The translations under genes and the position numbers were made by a program. From the NCBI GenBank assembly GCA_011317545.1, contig WUJK01000010.1, forward strand, positions 62,001-126,000: a stretch of 64,000 nucleotides of DNA. Reading direction: 5' to 3'. The notes under the pieces were generated by a model. It did not search any database, was not told where the DNA came from, and saw only the letters and a list, made by a program, of their open reading frames with translations. Below, one piece after another: positions 37,339-47,137 of the stretch (position 1 is its first letter; every line of letters begins with the position of its first letter). The DNA comes from Coniella vitis. Taxonomy: Eukaryota; Ascomycota; Sordariomycetes; Diaporthales; Schizoparmaceae.

Positions 37339-38969
37339 ATGACTCCCCCATAAGCCGAGTGCCTTATTGCAGCTGGTTTGGCATCGTAGCTTATCCTGCC
37401 TGATAGTCCCGAGTATGTAGCTCGCAACGAATCTTATTTGATAAAGCCTCGAAGCTCCATCCGGCATGTCTGGTGCAACCAACGACAGCAGAAGAGGTGG
37501 CTGTAGCCCTGAAGGCGCTCGCAAAGGCAGGCCAAACGTTTGCCATCCGCGCAGGTGGATATACCACTAGGCTGAATAGCAATAATATTGATGGCGGAGT
37601 AACTATCGATTTGGATCGTCTGGACTTCGTCGAGTACGATGCAGCTACGGAGACGGCTCGTTTGGGCCCTGGAGCAACTTGGTATGTCTTTTTTTGACCT
37701 GGTCTTGTCTTGTATCTTTAGAGCAGTAAAGATGTTATCCTTATTCATTGTTTTAATTCTATGTAAACAGGAAAACTGTCTATGATGGCCTCGAAAAGAG
37801 CGGACGTCTTGTTAGCGGCGGCCGTGTGGGTAATGTGGGCGTCGGCGGTTATCTACTCGGTGGCGGGCTATCAATGTTCTTGGGCCGCCATGGCTTCGCC
37901 TGCGACAACGTCGTGGCTTACGAGGTCGCCTTAGCTGATGGCTCTATTATTACAGCGGACGCTAACAACTACGAGGACCTTTTCCGCGCTCTCAAGGGAG
38001 GCGGCAGCAACTTCGGAATCGTCACGCGCTTCACCATGAAAACCTTCCCTAGCAAAGGTCCGGTCTGGGGCGGCGTCGCCCTCAGGCCGACCACTGTTAT
38101 GCCAGAAGCCTCACAAGCATTGGCAGATTTTACCTCCAACTCGTCGCACCACCCGGATAGCACGACTATCTTTGTCGCAAGCCACCAGCCCCAGTTTGGC
38201 GGCGACGGAGTTCTGACTCTTTGCTTCAACAGTAACTCTGACGGAGCAGAGAATCCCAACCTGGAGGCGTTTGACCGGTTCATGGCGCTTCCAGAGGCTT
38301 TCAGCAGCTATAAGACTGGAAAAATCCAAGATCTTCTTCCCTTCTCGGAGCTTCCCCTAGATCACTTGTAAGTAATCTGCCATGCGATCCCCCTTCCTTC
38401 ATCCAGATAGCAACAGAAGACAAGAACTACAACAGAAAGAAGAAGTCATCTGACCCCTTGAATCCCACAGTAACATCTGGTACACGCTTACCTTCAAGAA
38501 CGATGCCGCCATCGTATCCAAGGCGTCTGACCTGCTCTTTCAGCTAGCAAAAGAGCTACAGGCACAGGTTCCAAGCAATGAATTCACCACACATTGTGCC
38601 TTTTTGCCAATTCCTCGTCTCTTTACGCAGCATTCCCTGGAGGCTGGTGGTAATATCCTAGGTCTTGATTCGTATCCGCACGACGCTATCCTGTTGCAAG
38701 CCAGCGCTAGCGTCAAGACGGCTGGGCTGGCCGATTGGGTCAGGCCTCGGTTGGAAGGGCTCGTGGATGCTGTTCGAGCCTTTGCCGGAGAGGAACGTCT
38801 CTGCCCCTGGGTGTACCTCAACTACGCTGATAGCAGCCAGGATGTATTCAAGGGCTATGGACAGGAGAATGTGCGCAAGATTCGTGACACAGCGCGCAAA
38901 TATGATCCAGAGTGCGTCTTTCAGCGACTTTGCCCTGGAGGGTTCAAGATTCCGGCCGAATACGAATAG
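37339..38969 (+). pseudogene. BBE-type FAD-binding oxidoreductase with broken N-terminus
   Basis: The body is intact across three exons (to 37,681; 37,771-38,367; 38,471-38,969) with GTATGT and GTAAGT donors. It shows FAD_binding_4 motifs: a VTIDLDRL strand, LGPGATW, GRVGNVGVGGYLLGGGLSM, GGGSNFGIVTRF, and a C-terminal BBE-like end (YDPECVFQRLCPGGFKIP). This is the 6-hydroxy-nicotine oxidase/berberine-bridge-enzyme type, often secreted or in secondary metabolism. The N-terminus is damaged. The frame from the ATG at 37,339 has TAA at 37,351 and TAG at 37,387, and the family-like sequence DSPEYVARNESY switches frame near 37,437 by an apparent one-base deletion. The FAD-anchoring His of the R-S/A-G-G-H motif reads Tyr (RAGGYTT). 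An unseen upstream exon could rescue it, but no ATG exists in the downstream frame. Probably a recent pseudogene. Confidence 0.75.
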
Positions 38970-39750
38970 CAGAGGCGTCAATTTATAGTTGCTGGATCTT
39001 TTGTTTTTTCTTCTTAGCTTGCTATTATCCCGCTATTGATAAAGTTTCTTGGCTCTTTCTTTCCTCTGCAACTCATTTGATTGTGTCTTGTGTTTGAGGG
39101 CAAAAAAAGAATAGGTGCAACTTGAGGAGATGTGGGTTCTTGAATACTCATTATTCACGAATGACACGTTTTCATTTGATTTCTTCTTTTTATTCTATTT
39201 TGAAAAGAAAAGGGAAAGAAAAGAAAAACAAACAAAGTCCAAGGCATATGATGATGTCTGGCGGAGTGCCAATAAATCCATCACTCCCAGTGCTGAACAC
39301 ATATGTAATCAGATACGTCTCAGAACTCAAATCCCAACGGTCTTCATATGTTGATAGGCGTAGGTGCCAACAACAAAACAAACTGGGAGGTTGAGGACAA
39401 GGACTCACCAATCAAAGCGATGACCGGACCACTAAAGCTGGGATCAGACAAAGTTAGAACCTTCTGAGATAGCCTGCCAGACCCATTATATCTCTTCATG
39501 CAGCAAGAATGGAGGACGGGTGCCTGCCCCGGTGAGGGCCAGACTATGCTGGCTCCGATACGTATCAAGTACCCGGAGGCAAGCGGAAGAAGGCTGAGTC
39601 CAATCTCACAAGTATTCCGTGGCGCTGGCTGCTGACTAAGTGTATATCATCTGGAAGCTACCTCGCCAACATCTTAAGATTCAGGCGAGAAAGCCAACGA
39701 CGGCATTTACCTCTCATTTGTGCAATCACGACATCACTCTCCGCGCACCG
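38970..39750. other. Intergenic interval
   Basis: Three-prime flank of the oxidoreductase and upstream region of the kinase-like gene. An A/G-rich tract lies at about 39,203-39,240. Nothing else recognised. Confidence 0.6.
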
Positions 39751-40953
39751 ATGTCGCCCCTACTCAAGATCGGTCAGGTCCTCAAAGGATACTATTCGAC
39801 TTACACGATAATCAAAGAGCTTCACCGGGCTTTGGACGAAGCCGCGGTGTATCTTGCTAGGTGCGGCCTCGTTACATTTTCCTCCGGCCACACCCCCTTC
39901 GCTAGCACAGACAAGCTTGAGATCTGATATCTTACAAAATATAGAGATGGGAACAACCAAAAGTGTGTCGTCAAGAGCATCCGCGGCCATTGGCGTCTAC
40001 AGAACGAAGCCGATGTTCTCCAGCGGTACCAGTCCAAGACAGCCTTCCTTCGCCCCCAGATTGATACAACCCGAAACCCGACCGACCCACCCTCCATCGT
40101 TCTGAGGCACCTGGACAGCGAGGCCTTGAAAGAATCAAACAAGCAACGGTTCACTCGCCCCGAGATCAAGCAAGTAGCGAGGGCTATCCTTGAGGCACTC
40201 CATGTTCTCCACAAGGATGGCATGGTCCACACCGGTATGATACTGTTGCTCCTGATTAATCTACTTCAGGATGCTTATTTGGCCTTCAGATGTGAAACTG
40301 GACAACTTCTTCCTCAACTACGGGCAAGGAGACCGCCGCTTCTCGGAGATTCAACTTGGCGATTGTGGCGGCGTCGTCTCCGAGGATTCGGAGTTCGCGA
40401 AGAAGGGTTGCGTCATCGGTGCTGCCTTCACGCGTAGCCCCGAAGCCATCTTGCAGCTTCATTGGCGTACTTCTACAGATGTCTGGTCGTTTGGAAATGC
40501 GGTATGCGAGTCCGAACCCTGCCCCTTCTACAGCATCCATTCGCTTACCTATTCCAGATCCTCAGCCTTGTGCACGGTGGTGGTTACCATCACTTCGATC
40601 CTGGCTGGGAGGGACTCAAACCTGACCACCCAGAGTATGATTTTACCGTCCTGAAGCGAATGTATAATGCTGTTGGTCCATTCCAACCATCCATTGGCGA
40701 TTTCCTCGACCCAAAAAGCGGCCAGATTGCCCTCTTCCTCAACCGGCAAGGACCCCCCCAAAAGCCACTCCATCGGTGGTCGACCAAAGAGATTCCTAAG
40801 GCGGACAGTGAGTTCATCAGGCGCATCCTAAAGCTAGATCCTCGCGAGAGGCCAACTGTCGAGGAGATCATGCGGGATGAATGGTTCACGGAGCAATCGG
40901 ATGATACTAGAGAAGCCGAGGTGAGCAAGCCGGGCACGGAGTCTGAGAATTAG
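39751..40953 (+). CDS. Protein kinase-like protein, 335 aa, four exons
   Basis: Exons 39,751-39,860, 39,945-40,234, 40,290-40,501 and 40,558-40,953 sum to exactly 336 codons including the stop. Introns are 84, 55 and 56 bp with GT-AG ends. The start ATG follows CACCG and opens MSPLLKIGQVL. A kinase fold is visible: a degenerate nucleotide-loop region (residues about 8-36), the VVK lysine at about 47, a catalytic loop HTDVKLDN at 132-139 (HxDxxxxN form), and a C-lobe segment TSTDVWSFGNAILS. The tail LDPRERPTVEEIMRDEWF is typical of the helix before the kinase end. The DFG position reads GDCGG (157-161), so metal binding is altered though an Asp is kept. The glycine loop is not canonical. The family occurs widely in ascomycetes without known substrates; it may be a weak kinase or a pseudokinase. 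Confidence 0.85.
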
Positions 40954-41090
40954 GGTCGGGTACTCAGGCACAATGCGCGGGTGTGTCTTTGATGGTGGGC
41001 TGGCCCAATCACAATCTTATACATCCATCAATCTCCACTTCTTCTCCCCTTCTACCATTTTGAACCCGTCTTCTAGCAATCAAAGTCAAC

Positions 41091-41345
41091 ATGTCTACGA
41101 TCCTGAAGAAGAGAATGCTTGGGCTCGTCGTGACCCCCAGTGGAAAGAACATCACAATTTCTGCCGCAAAGAGGACTACCAGTTGGATCAGGCCCGAGTC
41201 AGTAGCAGACTCATTGAAAGATGATCTGGAGGGCTCAGTCCCCAACTCAGAATCTGCTGTCAGCTGCAGGCCTTGGCCGGCAGCCGATGGGCTACATTCC
41301 GCAGCGCTGCAACAGTCTGAGCTACGATATGCGGTGACTTTTTGA
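41091..41345 (+). CDS. Small hypothetical protein, 84 aa
   Basis: An uninterrupted frame starts with ATG in good context (CAACATGTC), preceded by a pyrimidine-rich leader. It encodes a basic N-terminus (STILKKRMLGLVVTPSG) and a Ser/Ala-rich remainder. No homology recognised; no intron sites needed. It may be the first exon of a longer or decayed gene, or chance coding. Confidence 0.3.
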   Translation: MSTILKKRMLGLVVTPSGKNITISAAKRTTSWIRPESVADSLKDDLEGSVPNSESAVSCRPWPAADGLHSAALQQSELRYAVTF

Positions 41346-41985
41346 CAATCCCAGGTATCCAGGTCTGCGGTGCGTTTAGGTTTCATGCTTGCAAGTGGGA
41401 TGTCCTTGGGGAGTGTTTGGCGACATTGTTGCAACCCCCAGACCGTTTGGAAAACTAGTGAAGACGGTCCTGGTCTTGGTCACCACCAACTGATTTTTCC
41501 AGCCTCTCCCGTGGAGTCACTGACAGGTTGCAAAGTACCTGCAGCCCAGCACGAGCGCATCTTGCACAATAAAGATGGGTTCATGAATCTGGTAAAGCCG
41601 TCTCGTGTCCCTTGGGTCGGATGTTGTGCAGTAGAATCACAGTCACGATGACCAGTGTCTTTTCTGGAGAGAAAATGGTCCTTTTGCCCATTTGCCCGAT
41701 TCCACTGAGCATGTTCCATCTGAAACCAGAGAGCGTAGAAATGGGCAAATGCCACATGTTCTCGTCCAGGGCGGAACGCTGCACATGTGGTTTGCTAAAT
41801 ATCTTTCCTGTGTGGCTTGGCCTTGACTAAGCTGCAGCCTGTATGGAAGAGAAGGCTGAGATCATCATTCCTATTCAGTCTAAAACGCACAAGGAATAAT
41901 TATCTCGTCTTGGCTTTCAGAACTCTGGCATGCACCATGACCCCAAGTACAAGCCAAGCGAGCCCCCTTCTCCCTTGCAAAGAAA
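41346..41985. other. Intergenic interval
   Basis: Three-prime flank of the ankyrin-S8 gene on the other strand. No domain or RNA gene recognised. Confidence 0.6.
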
Positions 41986-44900
41986 TCAGGCTTCCCTCAT
42001 CAAATCATCCGCCAGTTGGGCGACTATATCGATCCACATGTCCTTGGCCTGTATCTCATTCTCTGCCTTCTTCACGAAACGACTAAAACGGTTCCACACG
42101 GTGATGTATTTGTTCTCGCTCTCCTTGGTCGTGCCGATCTGCGAGAAGGCCTCCTTCATCTTGACGTGATTCTTGAGCGACTTGTAAGCGCGAAACTCGT
42201 CCGGTCGACCCGCATCGCGCCAGGTCCCTGCCAGCTGAACACAGTACAGGATGACAGCGGCAAGGCCTGAGGCCAGCGCAGTGGCGACGGACGAGCCGGT
42301 CAGCGCCGTAGACTTCTTTGCACGGCTGTCGTCGTGCCTTTCTACAACGACTTGGTGGCCCGGAAAGATAAAGTCAACGCGTGTCTGGTCCCCCAGCCAC
42401 TTCATTGCGTTTCCAGAGGCTTCGGCTGCGCCGATCTTAAAGATATTGCTTGTGGGAGCAGCTGCCGGATATGTGTTGTCTTTGAATGCCCCTATCGCCA
42501 TGAATGTGTCAGCGGGTTGCTCGGGGTCTCAGATGGCATGTTGCCTCACCTTGGTCAGTAGCAGCACAAAACATGAGAATGTTGTGTGCAGCTGCGTCAC
42601 CAAGAGCCGAGCTCAATGCCTTGATGTCTTCTCTATTGCTATCTACCTGTTCGATTGTCCACGCCATGCAAATAATGTCCACTTTCTTCTCGATGGCGGT
42701 TCGTACAGCCTGTAGAGGAGTAAGCAACGACCACGACGTGGCGCGGAGGTGGATATACGATACCTTGGCAGCGCTCTTTGCAGTGATCTGGCGCTTCCCT
42801 GGCCCGGTCACGTATTCATCCAATCGCAAGATAACTAGTTTGACGTTGGGACAAAGCTTGCTGATAAACCTCGCCATGGCCGTGCCGTGTCCACCGCCAG
42901 AGACGTAGTAGGGCTGGTTCAGGTTCTGTTCTTCGTCTCGGCGACAAAAGCTTCTCCCACCAACGATCTTGGACTGGATGGCTGGCTCGTTGATGTCCAC
43001 GCCGTCGTCAATGATGGCAACAGTGACCGGATATCTGAGGCTCAGAGGAGGTTCTCTGACCGCATGCCGCTCCGCAGTGTGTAGGAAATCCGCGAATTCC
43101 TCCATGCTCGTCATCCACTTGTGTCTTTCGAACGGCTCTCGAGCCGCGTCAGCTCCACTCACCGTACCGTCCGTCATGTTGCTTTGCAACTTGGTTTCGC
43201 GAATATCCATGTCTCCCATTCTTTTCTTGAATTCCGCAACATTGTGCTTTATGCGAGCACGCGATTCGAGGTCCTGACGACAGTCTTAGCTTGAAGCTGA
43301 CTGACCAGGAGGAACGCTCCAGAACTTGGGACGACATACCTGTTGCACGTGCAAGTGGACGGTTTCCAGTTTCGATAGCTTCTTGAGGCCTTCTGGTTCG
43401 CTCCAAGCTCGAAGGACGGCATTGTTGCCACCCCAGTACAGATGCACTACGCGGGCATTCGGCGCAACTGCCTGTATGACCTCGGGCGATAGGTCACGCT
43501 TCTTCCAATCCCATATTTCGACACCGAAACCTGCAAGGCAGGACTCTATGGCCTCGTCACTATGTGCGGGCTCTTGGAGATCGTCCACAATCACTCGCAA
43601 GACTGTCTTGACCTTCTTGTGCTCCCTGAGCCATGCAAACAATGGCTTCATGTCGGTACGCCCCTTGCCGTCTGGTTTTGGTGCTCGCTGGCCCGGCTTG
43701 AGCCGAACCGGCTCCTCTTCCACTTCGATCCGGGGAATGGCAACGTACTGCAGGACGTCTTCAAAGGCGAGATGAGTGAGCCCGGACGTGATTCGACCCT
43801 TGCTGATCTTGGGATCAATTCCAACGAGGTCAAAGTAGATCTGCCTGTCTTTGGGGGGGCATTAGCACTGTTGCGTTGGCCTTTTTGTATTGAATATCTG
43901 CGTACCTTGCTGGACTCCATAAAGAAACTCAACGGCAGCATCGTGGTCCCTTTCTCGAAGATAATGCAACTTTAAATATTGCTTGATAGCTTCCACGCTG
44001 GCATCGGTGGGCATCAGCCTCGAGCTCTTGCTTCTCTTGGACGATGGCTTCTTCTCCTTGTCTGTTTTCTTATCCTCTTCCAATGGTATTATTACATCAT
44101 CCGTTCTGCGGCCTTCCAGCGAGTTATTCTGGCCGAACGGGCCTCTACCTCTACCAGGTGGTAGCCTCGACGCGAACTTCCCAACCGGGGGGGCCAAGGC
44201 TTGTGCCGTTCTCCTAAGGTACTCCATGTCTGTCATGGCCCGGTCTCTGGACATCTCTCTGACGCGGTCCCCCTTTATGTCCCGGTAATAGTCTTTCGTC
44301 GTGTGGTTCTTGGCGGCTGCCTCGGCCTCAATCTTTTCTTTTCGAGCAGATGACTTCTCTTTTTGCTTGGCCTCTGCGTGCGTAAGTTCCAGGTACCGGT
44401 ACGGAGACAAGGGCCCCTTCTCGGGATGCTTGTACGTCTCGTCCAAAGCCTGGTCGCATTTCTTGACGAGGGCCTGGACAACCTGGAACTGTGCCTCGTC
44501 ACAGCGCTTGTACTCGACCGCGAGGTGGAGCGGAGTTAGGCCGTTTTCGTCGCGAGCGCAAAGTGTGTCTGCACCTGCTTTCGCTATCAAAAACTTGATC
44601 AGGTCATCATCCTTGGAGGATGCCTTTTTCACAAGTGCCTGGTGCAGGCAATTGCTTGATTGCTTGCCACTCCGGCTCTTTGGAATTCTCAGGATGCTGT
44701 TGGCGTCGCTATGCGCCTCGCACATGATCTTGGCCAGCCGATGATGCCGATTTGTGATGGCGCAGAGCAAGGGTGTCTTCCCGTTGTCGTCACGGTCTGC
44801 CAAGAGGTTGCCGGGCAGTCTGACCAGGGCAGTGATGAGGCTCTTCATTTTCCGTGCGGGCGGCAGCTCATCCTTTTCCGCTTCCGCGATCCAATGCAAC

Positions 44901-45238
44901 AGATTCATGTCTTTTGGGTCTCTACTGGCAAGGTAGACGGCGTTCTGGTCCAGAAAAGTCTGAAGATCTTGGCGGTCCGTCAGGTCAAGCGATGCGTACT
45001 TGACCTCTTCGGCTTGGGCACAAGACCGTAGATCCGACAGAATCCTGTCAAATCGTTTCTTCGTTCTCTTGGGAATGTCATCATCGTCATCTTCTTCCTC
45101 GTCGGATTCCGAGTTGCTGTCATTGCTTGTCGAGACATCGTCATCATCATCACCGCCATCGTCATCGCCGTCGCCCCCTCTCCCGGCATCTGGCCGCTCT
45201 ACTACCTCTGGATCGTCATCCAACTTGGAAGCGCTCAT
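41986..45238 (-). CDS. Ankyrin-repeat/subtilisin-like (S8) protease fusion, 1,023 aa
   Basis: Four exons (45,238-43,906; 43,848-43,340; 43,273-42,550; 42,491-41,986) give exactly 1,024 codons with the stop. Introns are 57, 66 and 58 bp. The start MSASKL was chosen as the first ATG. Order: an extremely acidic N-terminus (residues 10-55), three to four ankyrin repeats (about 110-265; NGKTPLLCA, NGLTPLHLA), a Lys/Glu-rich linker, an alpha/beta middle segment (about 446-610), then a subtilisin domain. Its catalytic residues are visible: Asp in AIIDDGVD near 703, His in GGGHGTA near 743, Ser in TGSSVATALASG near 923. No signal peptide, so cytosolic. The usual oxyanion Asn block reads CAATDQG, without an obvious Asn. 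S8 domains are a known effector class of fungal NLRs; here no NACHT is fused. It is followed upstream by the 297-aa gene on the same strand. A role in programmed cell death or incompatibility is inferred. Confidence 0.88.
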
Positions 45239-45715
45239 GTTGTCACGGGTGCGGAGTTGCAAATTGTTGGTTAAAGTGCGGGCTCAATCTCACGGGGACA
45301 GGGACGATTGATGGGAGGAGCCAACCTTGGAAGCAAAGGGGCCCAAAGATGAAAAAGCCGGACCAGCTGTGAGAGCCTTGCCGGGCCCTTTCTTTTCAGC
45401 CCTCCAGTTGCAGACAGCCATCTCACAGTTACATTGTGGTGGCGGCGAGCGTCTAATCATTGGTACACACTGGCATTAGTGCTTACTATAATAGGCATAA
45501 GATGGCCAGAGGAATGTCATGTCGTCTTGTTGGCCAATAGGAGTTCGGAAAGGTGCTTATCAAGACTAGGCGTTTCGCGTCCTAATACTACCGTAGTATC
45601 CGTCCACAGTGCCGAAGTCGTATAAAGTCCATTGCTTACTGTTTCTGTGCACACAGCTTACGGTGTGCGGGTGTGGTATTTACTTGACAAGTTATTCAGT
45701 CTTGTGGCAATATCG
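45239..45715. other. Intergenic interval upstream of the ankyrin-S8 gene
   Basis: 477 bp between the 3' end of the 297-aa gene and the start of the ankyrin-S8 gene; presumably contains the promoter of the latter. No motif assigned. Confidence 0.6.
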
Positions 45716-46661
45716 TCAACTATGCCCAGCGTCTTGGGTGTTTTCGTTGGCGAATGCGACGACACTGAGATCCTGCAGATTGACAGCCCCGAGATTATCC
45801 ACATCGTAGTCTCGTAGTCTATTGGTGGGCGGCCGTGTTGGGTCGTACAGAATAGGATCATCTTTGGGCTTTGACCCGATGAGCTTGGTGAAGCGACTCA
45901 CCAGGTCGACCCTGGCTTTGATGTTGAATGTGCTGAAGAACTCGCCGTCATCCTTCCGCGAGAGCAGAATGGCAGTTCGGAAATGGGCTGGCACACCCGT
46001 CTCCACCGATTGATTTTCCATCAGAGTCCTACCGGAGAGACTTGAAGTCAGCATATGTGTGAATCGTGGACAAGCAACACCCGAGGATGGCAGGGGAGTA
46101 GAGTACATGCCATGATGCAGCGTTGGAGTCTCCATAGTTTCGCCCCACCAGATCGATCGTGCCAACAATGGTGGTCGCGTCCTTTGTCTCGCGCGTGACG
46201 GCCCTTTGCCATGTATAACTCCCTCCGAGATCTGCCCCCAGGACACTACCGCCGATGTTGGCACCGCTGCCGTGGGTGATGGTCTCGCTCTGCGACGTGG
46301 GCACCAGCGTCATGCGGCCCCTGGGCGCAATCTGGACGACTTGGGGCTCGCGGCCATCATGCGAGGCATAGGTGAAGCTTATATCGACGGAGGCGATGCG
46401 CCGAGCCCTCTTGCGGGGGTCGAACTGGAACTCGTGGACGATGAGGGTGGCTGGCTCCTCGCCGTCCTTCATGAAGCCGTGCACAACGTCTGCGGCGGTG
46501 CAGCGAATGTCAATGGCGCCTTTTCGCTCTGTAATGTTGGTGCGTTGGATGGGCGCCCGCGGGTCATTCTGGGTGCGGAACCCGCTTCCCTCGTCGCCGC
46601 CTTCGCTGAGGCCCAGCTCGAAAACTTGGCAGTCATCGTCTGCCTCGGGCTCGTTCGACAT
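45716..46661 (-). CDS. Conserved fungal protein of unknown function, about 297 aa
   Basis: Starts at the ATG at 46,661 (MSNEPEADDDCQVFELGL). Exon 1 ends most likely at 46,081, with exon 2 running 46,028-45,716. A 52-bp intron with a CTGAC branch site keeps frame (298 codons with stop). Its donor would be GTGTTG, which is weak; a better-looking GTACTC donor near 46,125 would break the frame. The product is soluble, without signal or membrane segments, and is dominated by predicted beta strands with alternating hydrophobics (TLIVHEFQF, VVQIAPRGRMTLVPTSQ, TTIVGTIDLVGRN). The C-terminus reads KPKDDPILYDP...LGAVNLQDLS. I recall similar fungal hypotheticals but no named domain. Its position between the ankyrin-S8 and NLR-like genes suggests it belongs to the same functional unit (inference). 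Confidence 0.75.
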
Positions 46662-47137
46662 GATGAGGGGCCTCGGTCTGCTGGAGAGTGATCAACCGCG
46701 TCAGAACTGGCTGGACATGTCGTAAATCTCAAGACGGTGGCGGGCATCATCTGCACATATACCCTCGGGTGGGGTATTGTGTGCCACCCTGGGAGGCTAT
46801 TCCAAGGATCAATGGTGACTTAGGTAAGCTGCCCACATAATTTATTGCTGACTGCATATGTGCCATGTAGGATGGGGGGCCTTGGTAGCCTGGCAGCCTA
46901 AGCCATCGTGAGGTCCGCCCCTTCCCTCTCTCTCCTTTACTATGTAGTACCCATGTCAATCTTGGGAGCTGGTCTTTGCCTCCGTCGATTCGGTAGTGGG
47001 GCAAGATAATGCGTGATATTGACTGTTCCTGCACGCCGCAGCCACGCTTTGTCTTGACGATCTGGATTTTCTTCTTTTTTTCAAATCCTTCATCTTGCCT
47101 TCTCTCCAAGTTCTATGCCCGTCTCAAATCGGTCGTC
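46662..47137. promoter_or_regulatory. Divergent promoter between 297-aa gene and NLR-like gene
   Basis: The 476 bp between two divergent start codons must carry both promoters. A pyrimidine-rich tract (TTTTCTTCTTTTTTTC, about 47,068-47,083) lies 55-70 bp upstream of the plus-strand ATG, a common fungal leader feature. No TATA box or named operator was assigned. Confidence 0.6.

Noticed and set aside
38658..38988. Frames on both strands overlapping exon 3 of the FAD oxidase
   Set aside because: The family-like frame with the YDPECVF end is unambiguous; the others are shadows.
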